Assembly (NCBI RefSeq): GCF_028705895.1
Contig: NZ_JAQWCQ010000026.1
Coordinates: 1-48,212 of the forward strand
Direction of reading: 5' to 3'
Source: Massilibacteroides sp.
GTDB lineage: Bacteria > Bacteroidota > Bacteroidia > Bacteroidales > Tannerellaceae
Length of the DNA stretch: 48,212 bases
Shown: one piece after another, positions 17,379-26,272 of the stretch
Numbering within the stretch: the first letter of the stretch is position 1
Layout: each line of letters opens with the position of its first letter
Notes under the pieces: generated by a model
Told to the model about the DNA's origin: nothing
Seen by the model: only the letters and a program-made list of their open reading frames with translations
The model's database searches: none
Translations under genes and position numbers: made by a program

Positions 17379-18392
17379 GTTGCGATTTACAATAATATCC
17401 TGAATTGATTCATTATACGCAAAGACAAGTCCGAATCCATTATTTACATTAGAATAAGTGTTCAGAAATTCTCTTGAAGGAGCCAATTGAATACTGCCAA
17501 CGCTAAACGATAACAGATTGCTTTGTTTATAATAATTGTAATAATCTTCTGTTATGGAGATTAGTCTAAGCCGGTATTTAGCCTTATTATCTTCTTCTTT
17601 TGTTGTGTAATTGTAAAAATAGGTAGAAAAAGAAAGCCGTAGAATATATTCTTTTCCGTTGAATAAATTATCTGAAAAAATACCATAGTAATTCTGTCTG
17701 GAACCGTTTAATATATGCATCGGCAGATCAGTCGTGAACACAATATCTTCATAATCAACCATTACGTTATAACTCCCGTAATCATACACATATTCTTCGT
17801 AGAATTGGTTCGTGCGGGGAGTTACAGATCCATCTCCTTCGTCCGACATTTGACTCTTCAGTATCGCCCGATAATAATTATTCTCCTGAGGTTTGTCTTT
17901 TAGCTTAATGTATAAACGCATTTTTTCTTGGTTAGAATAGCCTGACAAATAGCGAACAGTATCAACCAAGAGCATCTCAGGAGCTTCCGGAATTTTTATT
18001 TCCGCTGAAACCGTTTCGAACCCGATCGCTTCTGCCTCCAATCTTACTCTATCTCCGGTTGCAGGTTTTATTTCAGGAAGTGAATAAAGCCCTTTAATTA
18101 GTTCGCCGTAATATCCATCAGTCTCCTCTTCCTTTTCCTTTATCATATTTCCTTTGAATTCGTTATTGATATAAACACGAATGGTAGGAGGTGTTTTCAG
18201 TTCCAAATCTTGCAGAGAGCTTCCTGCAGCAGCAGACTGAGTCAAAAAGGCTGTTATCTCTTGTCCCGGTTTAATGCCTGCATTCAATACCAATTTGGGT
18301 TCGCCTATTTTTATCTTAATAGTATCTTCCTTCACACAAGAAAGGAAAATCAGAAGAAAAGACCAGAAATAAAGTTGCTTATATCCTTTCAT
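17355..18392 (-). CDS. DUF4249-family lipoprotein, last gene of the ECF/TonB operon
   Basis: A 345-aa lipoprotein (lipid Cys 19, IFLSC) with a beta-rich DUF4249 pattern (KLVLNAGIKPGQEITAFL near the N-terminus; Ig-like segment at about 60-130). In Bacteroidetes, DUF4249 lipoproteins are commonly encoded directly after STN-type TonB receptors, as here, with only 4 bases between the genes. They probably work as surface partners of the receptor; the substrate is unknown. The 3' end overlaps the convergent gene by 24 bases. Confidence 0.85.
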   Translation of the reverse strand: MKGYKQLYFWSFLLIFLSCVKEDTIKIKIGEPKLVLNAGIKPGQEITAFLTQSAAAGSSLQDLELKTPPTIRVYINNEFKGNMIKEKEEETDGYYGELIKGLYSLPEIKPATGDRVRLEAEAIGFETVSAEIKIPEAPEMLLVDTVRYLSGYSNQEKMRLYIKLKDKPQENNYYRAILKSQMSDEGDGSVTPRTNQFYEEYVYDYGSYNVMVDYEDIVFTTDLPMHILNGSRQNYYGIFSDNLFNGKEYILRLSFSTYFYNYTTKEEDNKAKYRLRLISITEDYYNYYKQSNLLSFSVGSIQLAPSREFLNTYSNVNNGFGLVFAYNESIQDIIVNRNLMEDGEE

Positions 18393-18396
18393 TGCA

Positions 18397-21054
18397 CTAA
18401 AATTTATAGGTATATGAAACAGAGGGTAAGATAGGAAAAAGCGTAGTTTTCTCTAATTCTACGTCAACAACAGAAGAGCCGGAGCTAATATGTGGAATAA
18501 GAGTTGTTGTGGCATTAAATACATTCATCCTGTTATAAAGGTTGTATATGCTTATATTCCAGATGCCCATCCGTCCTTTTTTCTTATACCGGTAGAAATT
18601 TACGCCAACATCTAATCTGTGAAATGCAGGCAATCGATAATTATTTCTGTCATTCGCTACAGCAACAAATTGCTGATTTAAAAAAGGATGATTACTATTT
18701 GTCCCCAATGAAGTGTCAACTATATAGATCTGATCTGGAACGGTCATTCTATTCCCTCCGGCATACATCCAATTCGCTGTAAACTCTACTTTCCGGGATA
18801 ATTTATGGGATAACGTTAAATTTATTTTGTGCCGGTTATCAAAGCGGGAAGGGTATCGTTTTCCTTTGTTTACCGAACCATCCGGAAACCGGCAATCCGA
18901 CCAGGATAGCGTATATGAAGCACTACCGGTTGTCTTTCCTGCTGTTTTTGTAGCTTGTAATTCTATTCCATAATCATATCCTTTCCCTAAGGCAACCCGT
19001 TCCTCCCATTCGGAGAATGCCGTTAAAGCGAAACTGTCGTCTTTGTATTCTATCAGATTGTCGCGATATTTATAAAATGCCTCAAGGGAAAGAGAATATT
19101 CTTTAGTCGGTTGATAATAACCGCCAACTTCAAACTGTTGCGAATACATTGGGCGGATATGCTTCGTTACGGGAACCCAGATATCGGTTGGCTGAGTTAC
19201 ATTTCCGTTTGACAGCAAATGAATATATTGATTCATTTTGCTATAGGCCGCTTTAATCGCCACCTTTTCATGTAATAAATATCTCGCAGAGACACGTGGC
19301 TGAAATGAATGATACGTTTCTCCTTCCACATTAAAAAGCGTATAACGCAAACCGGCCACTACGTTCAAGCGCTCAGACAAACGTATTTCGTCTTCACCGA
19401 AAAGTGAGATTTCGTGTCCTAATAATCGCGAATGAGAAAAGATGGTGTTTGTATTCTGCATCACGAGAGAGTCGATGTATAAGGTCTTCAACTTGTTGTT
19501 TTCGGGATTGAATACATGCATACGATAGTCTGAGCCGAACTTAAAGTTGTGTTTTGATTCCGGCCTATAGTCAAAAGACGTACGAAAACTAATATCCTCC
19601 ATCTCGGAACTGTAGTTGCCCGTCACACTATTGATCTGTTTAATCTTGTCTTTTTTTAATAGATGTACTTTCACATCTTCTGTTAAAATCCGTGATCTGT
19701 ATCGAGAATAACCGGCTATGAAATTTCCAAATAACCCATTAGAGAATACATAAGTCCATCCTCCAGAAGCAAGCAAATTTCCCCAGCGCCATTTCAGATC
19801 CGTCAGATCGTCTCTTACTTTGCTTTTTTCTCCTTCATGATAACTGTCTTGTCCCATGTAAAAACTAAGATACATCCGGCTGCGATCAGAGAAAGAATGA
19901 TTTACCTTCGTATTAATATCAAAAAAATGATATCCCCCTACGCTTATATCATCTCTGTCTTTGTTCTGTGAAGAGAGTATCCCCCACGTTATCAAGTCCA
20001 ACCACGTACGCCGCACGGAGACGTGAAAAGAACTTCGTCCTTTTACTATCGGCCCTTCCAGATTTGCCCGGGCGGAGAGAAGCCCGATTGATAAATTTCC
20101 GTGATATTCCTGACGGTCACCATCGTTCATACGAACATCTACTACGGAAGAAAGCCTTCCCCCATATTCGGCAGGAAAGCTTCCTTTATAAAAGGTGACT
20201 TTCTTTATTGCATCCGGATTAAATGCGGAAAAGAAACCGAGCATATGATTCATATGGTAAACCGGGTTGCCATCTAATAAGAAAAGATTTTCATCCACAT
20301 TGCCTCCCCGCACATAAATGCCGCTCATCCCTTCCATTCCGGCTGTCACTCCCGGTAATAGTTGGATTGTTTTTACTAAATCAGCTTCCCCCAACAATGC
20401 CGGCGTTTGTTTTATTTGTCTCGGAGGCACATCTGTTACTCCGGATCTACTATATAAAACAGAAGAAGAAGGACTGACTCCGCGAACGACAACCTCCTTT
20501 AATGATCCGGATCTGACCAAAGGTAAGTCAAGAAGCGTGTCCTTTTCTATCCGGAATTTAAATTCGCGAACTTGATAACCAACATAGGAAACCTTCAAAA
20601 CTACTTCTCCCGGTGGCAGATTTATGCTGTAAAAACCAAAACTATTCGTTAAGGTTCCCTCGCCGGAATTTTTTTCCACAACTGTTGCACTAAGTAAATT
20701 TTCATACGAAGCCGAATCTCTGACAAAACCGCTGACAGTATATATTCTCGGTTTATGTTTCAGAATAATATATTGCCCCGTAATACGATAAGAAAGCGTC
20801 TGATTCTGAAACAAACGTTTCAGGCAATAAGTAAATGCTTCGTTTTTAGCTTGAAATGAAACAAGGGGTAGATCGTCTAATAAGTTTGTTTCATAAGAGA
20901 AGAAAAAACCACTTTGTTTCTCTATTTCAGTCAGGATATGCCTCAATGGTTTTTCCCGCATATCAATAGTGATCGTCGGAACAGCCCCTCTGATTTGCGT
21001 GTATGAAACAGAAATACAGCAGTTAAACAATAAAAACAAACAAAAAATACGCAT
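18397..21054 (-). CDS. STN-domain TonB-dependent receptor (signal-transducing)
   Basis: An 885-aa outer membrane receptor. After a signal peptide (about 1-19) comes a secretin/TonB N-terminal (STN) domain (about 25-95, MREKPLRHILTEIEKQSGFFFSYE), the part that contacts a FecR anti-sigma factor. A carboxypeptidase-regulatory-like domain (about 105-180, VSGFVRDSASYENL), a plug (about 215-330, GIYVRGGNVDENLFLLDG) and a barrel ending in YTYKF follow. It would import an unknown ligand and report its presence to FecR and the ECF sigma factor encoded upstream. It lies 12 bases after fecR and 4 bases before the DUF4249 gene. Confidence 0.95.
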   Translation of the reverse strand: MRIFCLFLLFNCCISVSYTQIRGAVPTITIDMREKPLRHILTEIEKQSGFFFSYETNLLDDLPLVSFQAKNEAFTYCLKRLFQNQTLSYRITGQYIILKHKPRIYTVSGFVRDSASYENLLSATVVEKNSGEGTLTNSFGFYSINLPPGEVVLKVSYVGYQVREFKFRIEKDTLLDLPLVRSGSLKEVVVRGVSPSSSVLYSRSGVTDVPPRQIKQTPALLGEADLVKTIQLLPGVTAGMEGMSGIYVRGGNVDENLFLLDGNPVYHMNHMLGFFSAFNPDAIKKVTFYKGSFPAEYGGRLSSVVDVRMNDGDRQEYHGNLSIGLLSARANLEGPIVKGRSSFHVSVRRTWLDLITWGILSSQNKDRDDISVGGYHFFDINTKVNHSFSDRSRMYLSFYMGQDSYHEGEKSKVRDDLTDLKWRWGNLLASGGWTYVFSNGLFGNFIAGYSRYRSRILTEDVKVHLLKKDKIKQINSVTGNYSSEMEDISFRTSFDYRPESKHNFKFGSDYRMHVFNPENNKLKTLYIDSLVMQNTNTIFSHSRLLGHEISLFGEDEIRLSERLNVVAGLRYTLFNVEGETYHSFQPRVSARYLLHEKVAIKAAYSKMNQYIHLLSNGNVTQPTDIWVPVTKHIRPMYSQQFEVGGYYQPTKEYSLSLEAFYKYRDNLIEYKDDSFALTAFSEWEERVALGKGYDYGIELQATKTAGKTTGSASYTLSWSDCRFPDGSVNKGKRYPSRFDNRHKINLTLSHKLSRKVEFTANWMYAGGNRMTVPDQIYIVDTSLGTNSNHPFLNQQFVAVANDRNNYRLPAFHRLDVGVNFYRYKKKGRMGIWNISIYNLYNRMNVFNATTTLIPHISSGSSVVDVELEKTTLFPILPSVSYTYKF

Positions 21055-21066
21055 AACACATCAAGT

Positions 21067-21900
21067 TTATTCTACCACTAAGTGTACATCTAATGTCTGA
21101 TTAATAATTAGCAACACTTCATCTAATGGCAAATTGTTAAACGATGCTGTCAGGTGTTTATTCCCATTCTCTAAACGATTGATGATTTTTACATGATAAT
21201 ATTCGGACAAATCCCCGATTACATCCTTCAGTGGCGTGTTATTGAAATGTAATTCTTTCGTTTTCCATGACAACGCATTCGTGTTGTCTTTAGGTTCGCT
21301 TATCATGGATGCTTCGTCTTTCTTATACACAGCAGACATTCCCGCTGTCAGGATTAATTCTTCTTTTCCGTCTTTATCAGCAAAAGCAACTTTTCCGGTA
21401 TTTACATACAATTCCGTACGATCTCCTTTTTCATCCAACTGAAAACTGGTTCCTAATACTGTAACAACCGTATTTACTGTCGATACAGAAAAAGGGGAGC
21501 TTTCCATTCTCTTCACCTGAAAGAAAATTTTTCCTTTCATCTCAACCTCACGGCTCCCCTTCTTAAAAGCAATCAGATCATATTTTATTGTGGAATTTTC
21601 TGCCATCAAAGCCATAGAGCTGTCCGGAAGGAATACATTTTTTACCTGTCCGGAGGCCGTAGTTAAAACTAACCATTCTTCTTTTTCATTTGTCATAAAA
21701 TACCATGTTGTCATTGTCAAACACAATAGGATAACGGCGGCAACGGCATGACGGTAGCGGAACAAGAAGTATTTTTGTTTTACCTTTTCTCTCTCTGCGA
21801 ATTTTGTCCACGCCTTATCCGCATCTATCGCACCCTTGCGGTAATATTTTGCGACAAAACGAATCCGTTGCTCAAATTTATCTTCGTGTTTGTTTATCAT
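21067..21900 (-). CDS. FecR-family anti-sigma factor
   Basis: A 277-aa inner membrane regulator: cytoplasmic N-terminus (1-50) that would hold the ECF sigma factor, one membrane span (about 51-69), a periplasmic FecR domain (about 75-190, LTTASGQVKNVFLPDSSMALMAENS), and a C-terminal DUF4974 domain (about 205-277, LHFNNTPLKDVIGDLSEYYHVKI) that receives the signal from the receptor's STN domain. The next gene is the STN-type receptor, 12 bases on, which fits the signalling chain receptor to FecR to sigma. Confidence 0.95.
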   Translation of the reverse strand: MINKHEDKFEQRIRFVAKYYRKGAIDADKAWTKFAEREKVKQKYFLFRYRHAVAAVILLCLTMTTWYFMTNEKEEWLVLTTASGQVKNVFLPDSSMALMAENSTIKYDLIAFKKGSREVEMKGKIFFQVKRMESSPFSVSTVNTVVTVLGTSFQLDEKGDRTELYVNTGKVAFADKDGKEELILTAGMSAVYKKDEASMISEPKDNTNALSWKTKELHFNNTPLKDVIGDLSEYYHVKIINRLENGNKHLTASFNNLPLDEVLLIINQTLDVHLVVE

Positions 21901-21905
21901 TGTAT

Positions 21906-22583
21906 TTATACTCTGAACTTATATCCTAAAGACAAACATATAGTGTAATATTTTGTCTTTATTTCATCGCCGCTGAATTTCTTTCCCAGATCAGCATCGT
22001 AGCCGATATTCATCACACAGTTTTTTACCTCCACGCCAACAGAAAGACTTGCTCCCCAATCGAATGTATAGCCGGAATCTATACCCGGTATCGAGTGTGA
22101 ATAAATGGAGTAAGAACTCCAGCCATACCCATACTCTTCATCGCGTTCTTGATAGAGATTACTGTAAAAATACTGATCTCCTCCGGCATACAGTCTGTAA
22201 GCCAAATAAGGCCCGATTGCTACATTAAAACGTATATCTTCACCAATGTCCCATCCGATTTTAGCCATTACAGGCAACTGAAGGTAGCCGTAATTGGGCT
22301 TTATTTCAGAAAATACCGGAGCAGTATTGGCTTCTCCATCTATTTGCTGAAAGAGTATGAATGAATAGGAATAACCTCTGTCAGCATAATACAGACCCGA
22401 TTTTAAGCTAAACCGGTGATTGAAATCATATTCAACAGCGACTCCGGCTTTTATTCTTGCACTCCAATCTTCAAGTTTTGCAGCTTTAACGGCAGTTATA
22501 CCGGCTTCGGGCGATATCGACCACTGAGCATGGATCTCATTTACGCTTAACAGAACTAAAAGTAAAACAATAATTTTCTTCAT
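21906..22583 (-). CDS. Outer membrane beta-barrel protein within the ECF operon
   Basis: A 225-aa protein with a signal peptide (about 1-19, ending IHAQ) and the alternating strands of a PorT/OmpX-like eight-stranded barrel (SISPEAGITAVKAAKLEDW, AVEYDFNHRFSLKSGLYYADRGYSY), ending in a typical LSLGYKFRV strand. The ATG at 22583 begins the signal peptide; an in-frame ATG seven codons upstream is less likely. It sits between the sigma gene and fecR, 5 bases before fecR, although sigma and fecR are usually adjacent. Function unknown; perhaps part of the sensing or uptake system. Confidence 0.85.
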   Translation of the reverse strand: MKKIIVLLLVLLSVNEIHAQWSISPEAGITAVKAAKLEDWSARIKAGVAVEYDFNHRFSLKSGLYYADRGYSYSFILFQQIDGEANTAPVFSEIKPNYGYLQLPVMAKIGWDIGEDIRFNVAIGPYLAYRLYAGGDQYFYSNLYQERDEEYGYGWSSYSIYSHSIPGIDSGYTFDWGASLSVGVEVKNCVMNIGYDADLGKKFSGDEIKTKYYTICLSLGYKFRV

Positions 22584-22670
22584 TCCCAATATTATTATAG
22601 GCATAATAGCCGTGTCTTACTACTAAGACAGAAAAAAGAGAAATACCCCTATTCACTTTTATTCTTTTTT

Positions 22671-23189
22671 TTAAGCGGGGCAAAAAAAGAAGGTGTAAAT
22701 CCGCGTGGCCGTTTCACGAAGTGTTTTCAGTGCTTTTCCCATTTGGTTTTCAATTGTTTTAATAGACAATTGGAGACTATCCGCGATTTCCTGATATTTC
22801 ATGCCGTCGCGTTTAGCCATAAGAAAAATATCTCTCCTCGCCGGTGGCAACTTATCAATAGCTTCCCATAATCGGGCGTTTCGTTCCGCTTCGTAAATCT
22901 GCTCTTCTTCAGAAAGATCTTCTGTTTCCGGAAACTCTTCTGCTGTTTGGATAAGGTGAGTTTGAGATAGATAGGACAAAGAGCGGTTTCTTACCGTTCT
23001 GTACATATACGCTTTAAAGTTATCGATCGTTTCTCCCTCTTTACACTTAGTCCACGCGTCGGAGAAAGCTTGTTGGACAATGTCCTCCGCATCATCCGGA
23101 TTCGTTGTTATGCGTAAAGAAAACAGACATAAAGGTTTATATAAAGATTTGAAATTCCGTTCAAATTCTTCAGAACTTATACCGCACAT
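22671..23189 (-). CDS. ECF-family RNA polymerase sigma factor
   Basis: A 172-aa sigma-70 family factor. Region 2 is at about 8-75 (PDDAEDIVQQAFSDAW, core and -10 recognition) and region 4 at about 110-160 (LPPARRDIFLMAKRDGMKYQEIADSLQLS, a helix-turn-helix for -35 recognition). It heads the operon with the barrel protein, FecR, STN receptor and DUF4249 lipoprotein, and should direct transcription of that operon when FecR releases it. The region upstream (23190-23300) is AT-rich, and a divergent operator array begins about 110 bases away. Confidence 0.96.
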   Translation of the reverse strand: MCGISSEEFERNFKSLYKPLCLFSLRITTNPDDAEDIVQQAFSDAWTKCKEGETIDNFKAYMYRTVRNRSLSYLSQTHLIQTAEEFPETEDLSEEEQIYEAERNARLWEAIDKLPPARRDIFLMAKRDGMKYQEIADSLQLSIKTIENQMGKALKTLRETATRIYTFFFCPA

Positions 23190-23297
23190 AAAGTTTGTTA
23201 CTATACTATTCTGATCAAAGAAACGAGTTTATATTTTATCTTGTAATCTTTTTATATTCTTTTATAATTACATTTTGTCGTATTAACATACTCTTTC

Positions 23298-23386
23298 TTT
23301 TTCCACAACTGTGGAAAAACTTTACCACAGTTGTGGAAAAGTTTTTTCATAGTTATAGAAAAACTTTTTGACAGTTATCAAAAAAG
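23298..23386 (+). promoter_or_regulatory. Array of four palindromic operators phased at 22 bp
   Basis: Four imperfect palindromes have centres at 23308.5, 23330.5, 23352.5 and 23374.5, exactly 22 bases apart. Unit 1 is TTTTTCCACA-AC-TGTGGAAAAA, unit 2 CCACA-GT-TGTGG flanked by A/T runs, unit 3 CATA-GT-TATAG, unit 4 GACA-GT-TATC. Units weaken from left to right, and unit 4 overlaps the -33 position of the promoter at 23404. Spacing of two helical turns puts all sites on one face of the DNA. A binding site array for a dimeric regulator is inferred. Confidence 0.75.
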
Positions 23387-23403
23387 ATATTCATTAAAGG
23401 TAC

Positions 23404-23411
23404 TATCTTTA
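23404..23411 (+). promoter_or_regulatory. Putative -7 element of the propeller/LuxR regulator gene
   Basis: TATCTTTA resembles the -7 consensus TAnnTTTG. No TTTG lies at -33; that position is occupied by the fourth palindrome, which fits an activator- or repressor-controlled promoter. Start of transcription would be near 23418. Confidence 0.4.
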
Positions 23412-23498
23412 TGCACGTTGAGTTTAGATATTTTATTTGTAGTAAAGATGTTGATTACTCCCACTGAGAAAAGCCGAACACTCCTGCATGGCATATGT

Positions 23499-25538
23499 AT
23501 GAATGGCTTACGAATATTATTATCTCTTTTTGTTTTGACATTCAGACTGTTGGCCGAAGATAATGTGCCGTCTGTTTTTGTTCAGAACTACACTGTAGGA
23601 GATTATAAAGCCAGTTGTCAGAATTGGGGGCTTTCTGTTTCGGAGGAAGGGATACTCTACGTGGCGAATAATTCGGGGTTACTAACCTTTGATGGCAATT
23701 CGTGGAGAATACATGAGCTACCCGAACAAAAGGTTATATCTCGTATTTTTACAAAAAACGGGCGGACTTTTACTGCCGGTTCTGGCATTCAATGTGAATG
23801 GAAAAGAAATGAATACGGGCAACTACAGTTTGAGTCCTCTGGCGAATCGTTTGAAGATTCTTCAATACAGGCACTTCCGTTCTCTTTTAAGGAGGGACAA
23901 ATAACTGCAACAGCACAAATTGATCAGTTTTATTTTGTGGGTACTTCCAGAAAAGGGCTGTATGTTCTCAACTCCGAAGGCTCTACCTTGCTTCATCTTA
24001 CTGCAGATAATCTTCTTCAGGATAATCAAATACATGATTTACTGGTACAACAGGATAAACGTTTGTGGATTGCTATGGATAATGGCTTGGCCTTATTAAC
24101 GCTTAATCCTCCTATTCGATTGTTTGGGGAACGTAGTTTCACAGGGAAGCCAGAACAGGCTTTCCTTGAAGGGAATAAACTTTATCTGAAGAGTAATTCG
24201 GGTTATTTTAAACGTACGCTTTCTCCTAATGATGCGTTTCTCCGTCTTTCTGACAGTGAGGCACAGATGTTATTTCCGCCGGTGCAAGAAAGAAAAAAGA
24301 TACAATTAAAAGATCTTTTAGACGATATGGAAGGGTTAGGATCATTTGCGGGAACAAACCGGATTTATCCTATATCAGAATACAGCTGCTGGCTTGTACA
24401 GAAAAATGAAGCAGGCTTGTTTCATATTGAAAACAGGAAGCCACATTTGAAATGTCGTATCTTGTTTGATAATTATAATTTGAATCTTGTGAATCGCGGG
24501 AAGTCTTTTATCCCGTTGAATGATACGCTTCACTTAGTTTCTACTATGCAGGGAGTCGTGGTTCTGAACAGCAGGAGAATATTAAAAGAGGGGTTGCAGA
24601 CATTTGCCCCTCCTCATCTGACCGGAGTTGAGTTTACGGATAAGAAAAGACAAAGGCAGTCTCTTTCTCCTGAAGAATTAGAGATCTCATTGCCACATGA
24701 TTTCATGGAGTTAACCCTCTATGCGGGAACTTCCGTATTCACATTAAATCAGCAGATCAGTTATCTGATAGAGGGCATTTCCCCTGAATGGTCTGCCTGG
24801 CAGAAAAACGGACGTATTAATTTATTACAACTTCCTCCCGGAAAATACAATATTCATATCAGGACATACGCTATACGCGGCCCATTTCCCGAAATAACGG
24901 TAATGTTAACCATTCGTTCTCCCTGGTACGAAACCTGGTGGGCTGGTTTCTTATATCTCGTTATCATTGCTCTTCTTGCTTGGTTGGCTACATTCCGCTA
25001 TATAAAGATTCAAAGAAAGAAAACTCTTGAGCGGCTGGAAGCTGAACGAAGAAAAGAACAACAACGATTACAGAAATTGAAGAATGAATTGTTGGAAACC
25101 GAACTTCAGAATAAAAACGATGAGTTAACAAGACAAACATCTGCACATGTTCGGAAAAACAACTTAATGCAGTCGTTGATAGATGAGTTGGATCAGCAAA
25201 AAAAGAATCTGGGTGATCATTATCCCGACAGGATGTACAGAAAACTGCGTTCTTCTATAGCAAAGAGTCTGGATGATCAGGAGGACTGGAACGCCTTTGA
25301 AACTTATTTCAATAGTGCGCACCGGGATTTTACAGACCGTTTACGGCTAACGTATCCGGATATTACTCCCGGTGATATCCGGGTTTGTTGTCTGCTTCGT
25401 ATGAATTTATCGACGAAAGAAATAGCCTCTTTGTTAAATGTATCCGTTCGCGCTGTGGAATTGCGTCGTTACAGGCTCCGTAAACGACTCAACCTGGATG
25501 GCGAAACGAATCTCACGGATTTCCTTATGAATTTTTAA
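23499..25538 (+). CDS. Membrane-tethered regulator: propeller sensor, Y_Y_Y domain and LuxR-type HTH
   Basis: A 679-aa one-component regulator. It has a signal/anchor segment (about 1-20), periplasmic beta-propeller repeats (about 25-370; GLSVSEEGILYVANNSGLL, LWIAMDNGLAL), a Y_Y_Y domain (about 400-470), a membrane span (about 481-503), a long charged coiled coil (about 505-570), and a C-terminal LuxR-type helix-turn-helix (about 620-670; NLSTKEIASLLNVSVRAVELRR). There is no kinase or receiver domain, so a periplasmic signal must act directly through the membrane. ATG 23499 starts the signal peptide; ATG 23448 is possible, but the in-frame start at 23331 lies inside the operator array. Divergence from the ECF operon suggests linked control. 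Confidence 0.9.
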   Translation: MNGLRILLSLFVLTFRLLAEDNVPSVFVQNYTVGDYKASCQNWGLSVSEEGILYVANNSGLLTFDGNSWRIHELPEQKVISRIFTKNGRTFTAGSGIQCEWKRNEYGQLQFESSGESFEDSSIQALPFSFKEGQITATAQIDQFYFVGTSRKGLYVLNSEGSTLLHLTADNLLQDNQIHDLLVQQDKRLWIAMDNGLALLTLNPPIRLFGERSFTGKPEQAFLEGNKLYLKSNSGYFKRTLSPNDAFLRLSDSEAQMLFPPVQERKKIQLKDLLDDMEGLGSFAGTNRIYPISEYSCWLVQKNEAGLFHIENRKPHLKCRILFDNYNLNLVNRGKSFIPLNDTLHLVSTMQGVVVLNSRRILKEGLQTFAPPHLTGVEFTDKKRQRQSLSPEELEISLPHDFMELTLYAGTSVFTLNQQISYLIEGISPEWSAWQKNGRINLLQLPPGKYNIHIRTYAIRGPFPEITVMLTIRSPWYETWWAGFLYLVIIALLAWLATFRYIKIQRKKTLERLEAERRKEQQRLQKLKNELLETELQNKNDELTRQTSAHVRKNNLMQSLIDELDQQKKNLGDHYPDRMYRKLRSSIAKSLDDQEDWNAFETYFNSAHRDFTDRLRLTYPDITPGDIRVCCLLRMNLSTKEIASLLNVSVRAVELRRYRLRKRLNLDGETNLTDFLMNF

Positions 25539-25565
25539 AGAGGATACGAACTTTCTTTATCGGTT

Positions 25566-25997
25566 TTACCAAAGTAAAGTGACTTTGATAAAGTGAGTAC
25601 CCGGTTGATAATTCTGGTAATCATCAACTGTATCGAATAAATCACTTGCGCTGAAATTAAAACGAATCCACCCGGCACCATATTCGTAATTTACTGTTTC
25701 TGTAAGATAGCCTCCGTCATACAAATGACGGGTATATGGTAGTGGAAAGTAGGTATCATCATACCGGATTGCCGCCTGAACTAACCCGTCAGTTGCAATA
25801 AATGAGGTGATGCCTGGATCTTCATAATAGAAATAAAACAGTTCTCTCTCCGGATCCCATTCCCATTGCCGTCCTTCAATTTTTATTTCAAACACGTCCC
25901 ATGAGCCAACACCGTCTATCCCGTCTCGTCCTTCGCAAGATGAAAATAAAGTGATTAGTAATGTTATGATTAACAGGGGTAAAATTTTTGCTTTCAT
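25566..25997 (-). CDS. Small lipoprotein with collagen-like Gly motif, unknown function
   Basis: A 143-aa lipoprotein: signal peptide with lipid Cys 21 (FSSC), then EGRDGIDGVGS, a short collagen-like Gly-X-X stretch common at the N-terminus of Bacteroidetes surface lipoproteins. A beta-rich Tyr- and Trp-rich domain (about 32-143) ends KVTLLW. No named family is recognised. The gene converges on the regulator gene (27 bases between stops) and is followed by no obvious terminator. Confidence 0.75.
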   Translation of the reverse strand: MKAKILPLLIITLLITLFSSCEGRDGIDGVGSWDVFEIKIEGRQWEWDPERELFYFYYEDPGITSFIATDGLVQAAIRYDDTYFPLPYTRHLYDGGYLTETVNYEYGAGWIRFNFSASDLFDTVDDYQNYQPGTHFIKVTLLW

Positions 25998-26144
25998 AGA
26001 TATTCTCTTTCTTTTTTTGTAAACAAAACGCTCTCTTTTCGGCGAAGATACGTTTTTTAATAAAAGAGGAATAGAAATAAAGCATTTTTATTGTTTCAAA
26101 TGGTTTTTCGAAAACAAACGATCGGTTTACATGTGGGAAAGCTG

Positions 26145-26152
26145 TATATTTG
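26145..26152 (+). promoter_or_regulatory. Putative -7 element of carB
   Basis: TATATTTG is an exact -7 match; no clear TTTG lies 19-21 bases upstream. Transcription would begin near 26159, leaving a leader of about 114 bases before the carB ATG. I see no strong hairpin in that leader. Confidence 0.5.
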
Positions 26153-26272
26153 TAGCCGGTATGCGGTTAACATGACGGACTCTGTGATCATATTCTCGTT
26201 TTTTTGAGAGTAAGGATGAGTTGCGTCTGCTTGGTTGTATTTGTAAGTATAACATTCTATAAAATCAAAAAC

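Noticed and set aside
23298-23386. CRISPR-like array
   Set aside because: Units are contiguous palindromes of 22 bp with no spacers and no cas genes nearby; an operator array fits better.
23331-23498. Longer propeller/LuxR regulator starting at 23331
   Set aside because: This start lies within the palindrome array and upstream of the predicted transcription start; the signal peptide begins at 23499.
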